From Carnegiea gigantea (taxonomy: Eukaryota > Streptophyta > Magnoliopsida > Caryophyllales > Cactaceae): a DNA stretch of 64,000 nt. The DNA is taken from assembly GCA_029747015.1 (NCBI GenBank), contig JAKOGI010000432.1, positions 123,501-187,500 of the forward strand, given 5' to 3'. A model generated the notes under the pieces. The model had not been told where the DNA came from and made no database searches. It was given only the letters and a program-made list of their open reading frames with translations. The stretch's first letter is position 1. Each line of letters begins with the position of its first letter. Shown one piece after another: positions 23,761 through 34,600 of the stretch. Both the position numbers and the translations under genes were made by a program.

Positions 23761-24384
23761 AAAAAACACTAAAAATGGCTTAATTGCATTTTTCACCCAA
23801 TTCTGGGGGACTTTTTGCAATTTTCAAGAGTTTTAGGCCAAATGTGAAAAGCAAAAGAACACGGGACGTATTGAAAAATTAAAATAGGTTTTCTAAAGGT
23901 AGCAAAAAATCAGAAAGTCATATCTCAGGGTACTAAAAAGTTAAGCCAAAAAGGTGGGACTCGAAAAAATCAATGACATGTATGTCAAGGTACTAAAAGA
24001 TCAATAGTCCTCAACTTGTTGCATCTTATAGAAAAACCCTTACGAAAAGCATACTCATTATATACCTCAAATGCTACATCTAGAGAACTGACCCTTTTAC
24101 TAATCATTATTTATTCATCTGCCTCTTTCACTTCAGCAACACATTTAGCATCAATATCCGTGCATTGCTCTTTATCAGTCACAACACAATTAGACATAGC
24201 AGCAATAATATTACTATTATCGGGCACAACATAATTACACTCAGAAGCCACATCTTTCCTTTTCGAAGCACCAATGAGATTACACAAAACTCTAACATAA
24301 TCATCAACATCAAGAACCTCAACAACAGAATAATCTAATGTAGGCAGCAAAAATGAAGTATTATCTGCAAAACCAAATGTAATT

Positions 24385-24730
24385 TTTGTGGTGAGCTAAA
24401 CTACTTAATTAGTGAGCACAAGCTAAATCCTAGTGAGCTAAACATATTTTTAGTGAGATGAGAATTTTTTTTTTTCTAGTGAGCAAAGAAGTGCTCTGCA
24501 GAAAAAAAGATTTTTTTTAAATTTTATAGTGAGCTATACTGATTGTGGTGAGGTGCTGCTTTCTTTGTTAGCCACAGAATTGATTATAGTGATCATATTT
24601 ATTGAGCACAGAATAGATTTATGGTTGGTGAATACAAGCTGAATCCTAGTGAGTTAAATATATTTCTTCAATGAGCTAACTGCTATATTTAGTGAGCACA
24701 TAACTGATTATGGTGAGCTATTATTTCTCA
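24385..24730 (+). repeat. TTAGTGAGC array in an intron of the FAR1-like gene
   Basis: Units such as TTAGTGAGCACAAGC, CCTAGTGAGCTAAAC and TTTAGTGAGCACAT, in the same + orientation as the arrays at 4386-6290 and 14535-14725 although this gene is on the opposite strand. It lies between the two virus-bearing insertions and ties this segment to the same large element. Confidence 0.8.
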
Positions 24731-25084
24731 TATTATGCAAACTAAAATTTACGGAGAATGAAGTAAACATTGTTAAAGTTGTATATTAACCGTTAATAAA
24801 AATTACAAATAGCATATACCACTCAAACCCAAAAACAATCATTCTAGGGGTTATTGATCTTTTAGTACCTTGAACTGTGTCATTGATTTTTTCGGGTCTC
24901 ACTTTTTTTGCTTAATTTTTTAGCACGCTGAGCTACGACTTTCTGATTTGTTGCTAGCTTCAGAAAACCTATTTTAATTTTTTAATACCTCCGTGCTCAT
25001 TTGTTTTTCACTTTTAGCCCAAAATTCTTGGAAATTGCAGAAAGACCCTCAGAATTGGGTGAAATATGTAAAAAAGCTATTTCT

Positions 25085-26935
25085 AGTGTTTTTTCAGGAA
25101 GTATATTTGCTTTGAACGATTAAACTTCTTATAATAGCTTTACTGGTACTAGTTATTACAATCTACTACTTATATCTTATATATTATACTTTCTATGGTT
25201 ATAGGCCCACCATGCTTTACAAAATAATTAAAATTTAATTAAAGAGTTTTGACCATTACCAGAAGTTAGTTGGCGTTGGACCCTGGCATTCCTCTAACTT
25301 CCAGTATACAGAGATTGCTAATCTCAACTACACCTTTCTTAGATCAGGCATAGCATAGATTCATTTCGTTTTCTACCTCGGACTGTAATCACTAGTTAAG
25401 TTCTTTATATTTCAAAAGATAGTGGAACTCTAATCAAGAAATTATAATATTTATGACATAAAGTTCAATTGAATAACGTTCCCTACTGGAAAACTTTTTT
25501 TATTGAAACCTTGAAAGTGGAAATATTACAATGGAAGATTTGAGAGGGACATAAATAGTAAGATCATCAGAGATGCTTGCTCAAAGAGAAATAGAGAATC
25601 TCAACTTCTTTTTTGCTCAAAAATACTCAAATGATCGTGTCCTTTCTCAGCCTTCAGCCTCTCCTTTTATGACAACAGATGGGGTGCATAGGATGTCCTA
25701 ATGATTACTGTACTAGCTGCTTTTACACATGGCTATAGTACATTTATATGACTACAATGAACTGCTTTATTTTATAGACCTACTTGTTAAAATAGTACAA
25801 TAATGGAGCAACCACTTTTCAAAACCTTTAAATAATGACAAGACTAGTCATCATTATTGAGATTCTACATACCTTCATCTCTACTAATGTCTTCTAGACC
25901 ATTATTATCAGGATAATCATCAAAATCTTCATCATATTGAAGATGCTCTGGATCCCATTTCTCAAATAGCTCAAGAAGATAATTTCTTTCCTTTTTTTGA
26001 TAAGAATTTTCTAGCTCTAATATCAAAGAGAAAATCAAAAATATCTTCTAAAGTCACTCCCTCTATCTTCATATATTCGTTAAACTTGTTATGATAAATG
26101 AAATTAGTATTTCTGCAATGCATTAATATTTTTCCTCATTTAATTAGCCTCCAACTCTGCTGATAGATGTTGAAAAATCCAATAGCTCTTGCTAAAGCAA
26201 GATTAGTAACTAATTCTCATCATTCTGGATTCCATTCTGGTCGTCAATCATCAAGGCCATTGAAATCAACTATCTGAATAAGATAATGAGCCGATTTGGC
26301 TTTTTCATTGGACACAATGTACCTCCACATATAGATATCTATTATTTGTGATTTTTATTGGACCATCAGGAGATGTAAGAATCCAATAGATCTTTTTGAA
26401 TATGGATTGTTGAAATTTCGTTAGTGTTGAAAAAAATGGGAACTTCAGATCTAGGAATTCCATAAAGTAAACTATCATCCCATATTTCCAGGCCTTAATG
26501 ATAGCGTCATTTGGAGAGATTGAATTTACTGGGAAACTAACACTACCAACTCCAATCCTATCGAGAAAGTAGATTGGTGTACTCTAAGACTCTCAAATAT
26601 CATAGGAATAATGATGATAATAGTCAATGCAGACTGCACACAATTAATTGAACCATTTCTCATGGACATAAGAACTCAATTTTTCTTGAATATCATAAGG
26701 ATGTCTAAGGTAATTAGCTTGTAACTCTAGAAAGAAAAATCTTTGGGTTATTTGTTAGGCAGAAGATAGTAGACCAAAGCTGATCTACTTTCTGCATGGA
26801 ATTCCAAATTGCCAATAAGGACTTTACAAGAAGGAAAAACCCATTCTAGTAATAATGGCATTTCATTATGAATTTCCTACTTTTCTGGCAAGAGTTTCAC
26901 TCTGAAGATCACCATTGGCGAGTTCTTGAGTTAAC
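25085..26935 (-). pseudogene. Downstream ORF remnants and promoter/leader of copy 2
   Basis: About 26935-25850 corresponds to the unknown ORF of copy 1 (21942-23008) and is riddled with stops. About 25840-25085 corresponds to the promoter and leader; blocks such as AATAACGTTCCCTACTGG are shared. No frame longer than about 60 codons survives. Confidence 0.5.
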
Positions 26936-27037
26936 TATCTGTCAAAAAGTTATTTGATCCCTATCTATATTCAATAGAGAAGGAAACCTGATTAAGCCAT
27001 AATCGTCAATGTAGGAGTCCCCCTCGCGCTTGCATAT

Positions 27038-28907
27038 TTAATGAATTCTTTTCACAAAACTAAGTATTTCTTTACAATCAGTTCGAACAAGAAAAAGTTT
27101 TGGGACTAAAACGGTTAAGAACTTTTTAATACCCCGTATAACTGCAAGGATTTCTTTTTCTATCATGGGATAGTTGCCTTCTGCCTTATTAAAACTTCCA
27201 CTGTAATATTTATAGAGTTTTTCTCCTTCTTTGATTTTGAGCACTGCACTCCGATGCTCATTGCTGGCATCTGTCTCAAGAACTAAATCATCTTCTTTAT
27301 TAGGCAAATTAAGAATAGGAAGATTTTTACATATCCTTTTGAAGTTCTGAACAATCTTTGTATCATTAGTGGTCCATGTCTAACTTACTTCTTTCTTGAG
27401 TTTCTGTTGCAATGGCTTTCTTAATTAAGCTAAATCGTTAATGAAATCTAAAGCAGAGGTAAGGCATCCAAGAGACCTTTCTAGCTATTTCCTATCTTCA
27501 ATCTTTTCAGGGAAATTATCTATTTTTTTCTGTGCAGAATGATATATCCAGCTTTTATCTCTAGACCTAAAAAACTCAATCTTTTTTTCAGCGTAAATGC
27601 ATTTATTCTTTCCAAGTATAATACCATGATCAATGCATCTTTGAGTGATAGCTAAAACCTCAGCTTTATGCAGTTCTATGGCTTTGGGAAAGACAAGGAT
27701 ATCATCGATGTAAACTAAACAACAGTGATTAACATATTTGAAAATGTTATCCATTCTTCTTTGGAATATTTGAGGTGTATTTTTAAGACCAAATGACATT
27801 ACTATCCATTCTTAATGTCCTTAAGGGGCACTAAAAGCAGTTAAAGGAATGCTTTCTTCATCCATTTTTATTTGCGAGTATCTGCTTTTGCAATCCATTT
27901 AAGAGAACCAAGAGGCTCCTTAAATTCTATTAAAAGAGACTATTTTATTAGGAATGTAATAACCATTAAAGATAGTATCGTTAAACTTTTCATAATTGAT
28001 CACCATTCTTGCTTTCCCTCTTTTTTCTTTAGCATGATTTCTTATCATAAAAGCAGAACTAGTGTGAGGACTCTTGCTATTCCTAATTAATCCTTTATCT
28101 AAAAGTTCTTTAATTTGTTTATCAAATTCTTGAATATACTGGCCTATATACACCATTTGTTTGACTCTAATAATAGTGTTGGAATTTAATAAAGTGATTC
28201 CAGCAAATGTCTTATCTTTATCCCAAAATTTTAATGGATTATCAGAGTAGAGTTCTTTACAAAATTGCTATTGTTGTTCGTCAATCTGCTCTTTAATAGA
28301 TAACTCAAGTAATGAGATTGTCAGTACTATTTCATGTTGTGCAGGCATTACTTTCTCACCACGCTGACTACGTGTAAACTCAATTGTCTGATGAGTGTAG
28401 GCCTTGCTTAATTTTTTTAATAGGAACTGAGTGACCATTTACTGTTAATATGATTTGGTTTATGGTCTATGTACATAGAGAATATAGTCTTTGAAAATTA
28501 TTTCCAATAATCATATGATGAGAGGGTTGATTAGTAGCCATAGAATTGACATAATACATTGAACTCCTCCTAATTCCATGGATAACCCTTCTATGGCTTC
28601 ATTGTGGCTTATAATGCTATTATCAACTATCTTTACTTGTAAAGAATTTTTGACTCTTTTCCACATTATTCTGGAAATAATGATCTCTTTCCAAGCATAC
28701 AGAACAACCACTATCTGTATAGGCACACAATTTATATTTATTGTATCCCTCCAAACAGACCTTTATTCGCATATAGATACTGCTGGGATTTGTATTGGTA
28801 GTCTCATAGCAAATCTCCATAGTGAAGTTCTTGACTAACTCATGTTCATATATGGATTCACGAACAGTTTTTATTTTGTACCCAATGACCTTTCTATCTA
28901 GACTCAT
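27038..28907 (-). pseudogene. Pararetrovirus protease, reverse transcriptase and RNase H in copy 2
   Basis: On the - strand, protease pieces at 28907-28511 keep the Asp-Ser-Gly active site. Reverse transcriptase follows at 28156-27485, including MSFGLKNTPQIFQ and an in-frame Tyr-Ile-Asp-Asp box near 27710. RNase H is at 27307-27038 (LVLETDASNEH; EKEILAVIRG). Stops and shifts separate the three parts. Because different positions are damaged in the two copies, both decayed after they separated. Confidence 0.75.
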
Positions 28908-29808
28908 AATTCGGTCTATACTATATCTTGCCAGTTAAAAACTCATTCGACTCATTTCACTAGTCATGCTAATTGTATCATCTTCTTTAAGCTCTTCTTC
29001 AGCTAATAAGGATCCTTCCTCCCATTCTGATCTTACACTCATGCTTATTAATAATGGGGGTTTAATGTTAATTTTACCATTCTCATTAATTTTTATCACA
29101 CTTTTCTTATTGATTTTATTAAGGTTGACAAAGGTAGATATCCATGATCTATCAATTTTCAGCTCCTAAGGATTTGATTTAATCCTCTGGATTTTTGCAT
29201 AGGGGTAGGACTTTCAAAGTTTTCTGCCTCTATTGTTGTCACCTTAGTCTTTGGATCTATAATATTATCTAATTCGTGGATTATTTTCTAAAATATCCTT
29301 AATGAAAGAGGGTCAAAAATATTACTTAATGAGAGACAATGCATATGTGCAAAATTAAAGTTTTCAAAAGTAAGTTTTTAAGAATTGGGGTTAAAATGCA
29401 AATGTTAAAAGTTTAGAGACTTAAGAAAAACGAAGGGTACCTAAAAATTCGATCAGCAAATGTCGAGGTGCTAAAATATTTACTCCAAAAACTTATGCTC
29501 TGAAAAATTAATGTCGCATATGTCGAGGTACCTTAGGGTTAACTCCCCTCATTCTAGCAAACATTCTAGGTCAACTAATCACAAAACCAAATATATATTC
29601 AAACCAAACACAGAATCATAACAACAAATGCAATTCAATTGGAAAGTCTCAGAATTAGGTCATCAGAACACAAAATTAAAACACAAACTCCAAAATCAAA
29701 AACAAAAACTGAGATTAACAATAGCATAATCAGTCTTGAAGAAGAATTCGCGTTTGATGAATCTTCAGTATCAATAGTGACGTTAATGTTAAGGTCAAAG
29801 GCAGCCAT

Positions 29809-30299
29809 TGAATAATTACTGAAAAACTAAAGGAATCAAAACATCAAAGAGGCTTCAACAATGGAACAGAGCAGCGAGTCGAAGCAAAACCATGATTTCT
29901 TAACTTGTCAATCGTGAATTTGCTTTTTTTTTTTTTTTTTAAAAAAAGTGAGAGATACCTAAGCTAGCAATTAGACAACTGCCTGGATCGAAAAACCCAA
30001 CATTGTGGGCCTAGGTAGGCAATGAGGTGTCCACCTGGTTGTCCATAATAAATTGCCCACATGTATTGATTATTTATTTCCTAGTTATAATTTTCATCTC
30101 ATCGTGTATTTTAAAATTTAAATTAATCTTGCAAAGTATGGTATTCTAAATAGTATTTTTTGTTTTTTTAAAAAGCACTTATACTTGGAGCTTTATTAGA
30201 TCCCAATGATACCTAATTAATCTGTGAAACTTATTTGGTGGACATATATGCAGAAATCCTCTCTATGTTAACAAACAAAAGCTTTCTCACAATATCTTC
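29809..30299. other. Probable outer end of the large MULE, then unassigned DNA
   Basis: Upstream of the FAR1-like ATG there is a 5'-UTR-like stretch, a poly-T/poly-A run near 29924-29947, then sequence whose reverse complement at 30058 starts GGGCAATTTATTATGGAC, reminiscent of a MULE terminus. No partner terminus is in the window, so the boundary is only a suggestion. 30060-30299 shows nothing recognisable. Confidence 0.3.
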
Positions 30300-30434
30300 T
30301 TACTAGTACATTCCTCTTATCCCTCTTATGAGAATAGAATGAATGAACTGCTCATCCAACCTTGGGAGCCTTATATTGTATTTCTAGGATTTTGTGCAGT
30401 TGTAAAAATACATAATATCTCTATACTCTATTAT

Positions 30435-31561
30435 GCACCTTCAATTTGATTGGGGGGTGCATGAACGGATTGAATTTCAAAAATAAAAATTATTTCGACA
30501 ACAATCCTTTTGTGAATGGTATCAGTAATGTGTAAGCTGGTAGGGATATGATGAACTATAAGATCACCAGCAGCAACCCATTCGTGAACAACATGGTAGT
30601 CGATGATGATGTGCTTACTACGACCATGCAAAACTAGATTAGCCGACATGTGAATTGCATTGACATTGTCACGATAGAGACGAATAGGATCATGAAGGAC
30701 AATGCCCAAGTCATAGAGCAACTTCCTAATCTAGATGGTTTCTGTAACAGTGTAACCAAAGGCGCGATACTTAGCCTTAGTAGAAGATTTTGAGACTGTG
30801 GGTTGCTTCTTGGATCTCCAGGGGATGAGGTTGGGTCCAAAGTACACATCAAAACTTGTGGTAGAGTGACAGGAATCCTTGCAGCCAGCTCAGTCATCAC
30901 CGGAATATGCAACTATGAGGGAGGATGGAATAGAGGGCCATAGGAATAAGACATGATCATGTTTCCCTATAAATACCTAAAAATATGCTTGACAGCATAG
31001 AGGTGAATAGTGTGGGCGCATGCATCAACTGAGAAACTACATACCATACTCTAATGCTCAGTGGGATCAACAAAAAATTCACTGTCAGTCAGGGATAAGG
31101 TGGTTTGAGCAACAGAAGGAATGGTAACAGGTTTGTCAGTATGTAAGTGAAATTCATGAAGAAGACGAGTGACATATTTCTACTATAAGAGAAACAGGCC
31201 AAACGATGGTTGAACCATGTATGCGCCAAAAATATACCACTTATACAATACCCTTATGCTAAATTTATGCTCAACATAATTGTTATGTTTATATTTTGAT
31301 TTGATTTGATTTGATTTGATTTGTTAGTATTAAATAATTTAGGAAATTACGGGAAAAAGATGAAGAGATGCCGAAAATGAAGAATTAGGCCAAGTTGATT
31401 CAAGCCCAATCCCTTTATCCATCAACCAAAAAAAGGAAAAAAAAACCTAAATAATCCTAGCTGGTCACACACCTTGCATGTGCCTCCTTACCCCTTTTTC
31501 TCCTTCTTTCTCCTCTGTCGGCCAAATAGACCCTAATACTCCCTCTCTCCCCATCTTAGTT

Positions 31562-31612
<51 letters not shown>

Positions 31613-34600
31613 ATATTTCTCTTTTGCTCAGAATCAAACCACCATCAGCATCCATCTTCACCATCACTTCCAACATCCTCAGCGCCAACATCACAAGCAT
31701 CGTCAGTCACACTGCACCAACACATCAACATCTCTACCATCCATGATTGCCCAAATCGACGAATAACATTGAAGGGGCATGAATATAAATCTAGATAGCA
31801 GCTACTAATTAGGTAATTAGGTTTTAGTTTAAGTTTTTGAGGATTCAATTTAGGGTTTAGGGTAGTTTCAATTTCAGTTTTAGAGGGTTTACATTTATCT
31901 CTACTTTCGAATTCGAGAGTTTATATCTTGCTTTCCAGATTTGATTTCATAGTTGTTGCTCTTTGATTTTTGGATTTATCTTTGGCTTGGGATTAAATCT
32001 CAAAGTTCTAGATTATTTGAGGGTTTGAATTAGAGGCTATTTTATTGTTTGGTGATTTCATTTTCTATGTCAATTCTCCATTTCTAGATTCAGTTCTGAA
32101 TTTTGGATTTCTTGTGATTCGGTACCCAACCTCTTAAATTCATAGGTTGTAATTCATTAGTTTTGATGGAAGTTGTGATTTATGGTTTAAGTTTGTTGGG
32201 TTAATGATTAGCAATCTCACCCCTACCCTGTTTTTGTTATGCTCGAAAACAGGTTAATGATGATTTCGCCATGTTTTAGCAATTCTCAGTTTAGTTTTTA
32301 TAAGCTCTGTTGCTATTTGAATGTTGCTAAAAATAGCCAAAATTCCCCCTCCCCTGCTGCTCTGTTTTATGTTTTCTTTTGGTTGATTCGATTATGTTTT
32401 GACTTTAGTTGAGTTAATTAGAATTTCAGATTTTGCATTTCAAAACTTGCAAGCTTTGATTTGATGCTACTAGCATTTGAGATGATTCCATTGATTATGT
32501 TTTGGCTTTGATTCGTGGCCTTAAGCTTGAGGTATACATAGAACATGAAGCCTTGATTTGATGTTATTTTAGTTAGATTACATGATGTCTCATTTAGGTT
32601 ATAGTGATCGATATGAAAAGTTAGTGATTCTCTATAGTTAGATCCATTTATAATCTATAGTTTTATTTGTTTGTTTAGTCTAGAATGATGCTAGATTAGT
32701 TATTTTCGCATTTAGTGACCTTATCTCATTCTCGTTTCTGTGGAGACGACCCTCAAGTACTATAATAAAAGTCGTATGCTTACGACATTTAAATTTACAC
32801 TCAAAACCATTGTTCAAACCGCGTAGATGCCAAGAAAGTAGTGAAGTTTCGGAGATCTTTCATAGTAAATTGCTTAGAAAGAATCGAGATAAAGGACTAA
32901 AGGATAGAGGAAGAACTGCCTATCAAAAATAATATCAACCACATAGAGAAGCAAGATCAAAGTGCAAGAACCATTATAAAAAAACAAACATAGAAGGGTC
33001 AGCAGTGCTACAGATAAAACCATGAGATAAGAGAGAGCTGTTAAAATGATGACTACAAGCTCGGGGAGCTTATCTGAGTCCATAACAGGCCTTCTTAAGT
33101 TTGCAAACATAATGGGGAAAATTAGAATGAATAAATCCTTGAGGCTTCATGAGAATCAATTCCAGTTGCTGATGAATCCCTTAAGCTACAAATTGTGCTT
33201 TATGCCTCTCTACGGTACCATCAGATCGATATTTTACTCGATAAACCCATTTACTCCCAACCAAGTTTTGTGAACGGTGAGGAGGAACCAATTTCCATGT
33301 GCCATTAGGCATTAGAGCATTGTACTCCTCAACCATTCTGTTTCCAATGAGAAAGCTTACATGCTTAGGTAAAGGTGGTGGGTTCGATTTCAGCCAGGGT
33401 GTGAAAAGGGATAGTAGCCGTTTGGGCTTGAAGATACCAGATTTTGATTTGGTTTGAATCTTATAGATACTGCTAATGGGTTCAGGATTAGGCTAGAGAA
33501 GGAAGGCTGTGGGCTAGGTTACCTGTGGATGGGCTGGGAAGGCCCAACGGGCGAGGATGAGGCTGTTTGATAGGCCGCGATCCGTGGTGCGGTGGACAGG
33601 GAGGAAATGCTGGGCTGGGAGGAAGTAATGGAGCTGGGCCAGAATAAGGTGCTAAGGGGCTGAGCCGAGATGGAGCAGCGAGGCTGGGCCCACATTGCAG
33701 AGGGGCAATGGTTAGGCTGGCAAGTGGGCTAGTAGACGCTTAGCCAGATGACACACACACGACATGGGCTAATACATGGAAGGGCTGGGAGAAGGGTGAG
33801 GCAATAAGGAATGGGTAATTTGGAAAGAAGTAGCCTATGGGGTACGGTGGAGGGAGTAATGACATCTGAAGTGTGGATAAGACTCAAAATTTCTTGCAAA
33901 ATAAAGGGTGAAGTTTTCTGGTGGAGTTTTCTGGGGTGATGGAGCCTTAGAAGCAGGAGTGTATAAAGGGAAAATGTTTTCATAAAAACGAACATGACAA
34001 CTTATGTAAACACGAATTACAAGAGGATCCAAACAACGATACCCCTTGTAATGAAGTGCTTAGCCTAAAAACACAATAGATCTAGAAGTTAATTTGTTTG
34101 CAGGCCATCAAGTGTGGAAAACAAGCACACCCAAAAGGTTTTAGAAAACAATAATCTGGCACCTTTACAAAAACCTCATAGGGTAACTTATCATTAAGAA
34201 CAGGAATATGAAGCCTATTGATGGTGAAAATAGCAATGCAAACTACATCCACCCAAAAAACGGAAGGAAGAGAAGTATCAATTAGAAACGAATGAGTCAT
34301 TTCAAGAAGATACCTATGTTTTCATTTCGAAACTCCATTTTGCTATTGTGTGTCCAGGCAAGATTTGGGAAAATAAATACCATGTGCAAGAAATAGATTA
34401 TGGATGCTAGTTTGATCAAATTCTTTCCCTCCATCACTTTGAAACATTTTAATTTTGCAATTGAAAATATTTTCAATGAAAGTTTTAAAATTGCAAAATA
34501 TATGGTAGACTTCCAATTTTTGTTTCATAGGATAAATCCATATGGAGCGAGAGAAATTGTCAATGAATGAAACACAGTACTTAAAACCCTTATGAGACAA

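Larger units (their letters stand above)
16893..24012 (+). mobile_element. TIR element carrying an endogenous pararetrovirus, copy 1
   Basis: Starts GAGGAGTTAATC and ends CAATAGTCCTC. The first and last 200 or so bases are diverged inverted repeats that share GTACC, CGACAT and TTTTTTAG-type blocks. An 8-bp direct repeat, AACTTGTC (16885-16892) and AACTTGTT (24013-24020), flanks it with one mismatch. Removing the element plus one repeat rejoins the FAR1 DNA-binding exon in frame. The interior, about 17222-23760, is a decayed caulimovirid genome in + orientation. Its inverted sibling is at 24847-29548. TIR length and TSD size point to a Mutator-like non-autonomous element; no transposase is encoded. 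Confidence 0.7.
24847..29548 (-). mobile_element. TIR element carrying an endogenous pararetrovirus, copy 2 (internally deleted)
   Basis: Begins GGGGTTATTGATC and ends GGTTAACTCCCC. Terminal inverted repeats are about 200 bp and related to copy 1. An exact 8-bp direct repeat, TCATTCTA, lies at 24839-24846 and 29549-29556. The cargo is the same viral genome as copy 1 in reverse orientation, but the segment equivalent to 17100-19610 of copy 1 (coiled-coil, capsid, zinc knuckle) is missing; the junction is near 29300. Copy 2 is inserted in the first intron of the FAR1-like gene. Confidence 0.7.
14799..29808 (-). pseudogene. FAR1/FHY3-type (MULE-derived) transposase gene, split by two insertions
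   Basis: Reads leftward. The first exon starts at a plausible ATG, 29808-29806 (MAAFDLNINVTID). An acidic exon lies at about 24350-24111, then the FAR1 DNA-binding domain: FEVYNEYAFRKGFSIRCNK at about 24080-24013, continuing after the insertion at 16884 with FCYSKQGFKR and Cys/His zinc ligands ending HNHEL. The transposase core includes FDTTYRTN (about 16300), GCGFLMNEKVESFVWFFET, and CTWHILEN at about 16040. A region with QRSES at about 15690 and a Cys/His SWIM-like segment (CHCLRILNVHC, about 15270) follow. It ends at TAA, 14801-14799. Several stops and shifts are present. Copy 1 of the virus-bearing element splits the DNA-binding exon and copy 2 lies in the first intron. In the intact state this would encode the transposase of the large element. 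Confidence 0.75.

Noticed and set aside
29948..30058. Possible outer terminal repeat of the large MULE
   Set aside because: GGGCAATTTATTATGG at the - strand end looks MULE-like, but no matching terminus or target duplication is present in the window.
31478..31798. 106-codon frame with Ser-Leu repeats
   Set aside because: Crosses a (TC)n tract inside a solo LTR; low complexity.
33370..33400. GGTTCGATTTC resembling a tRNA T-loop
   Set aside because: No acceptor stem, D-loop or anticodon arm around it, and it lies inside Copia reverse transcriptase sequence.
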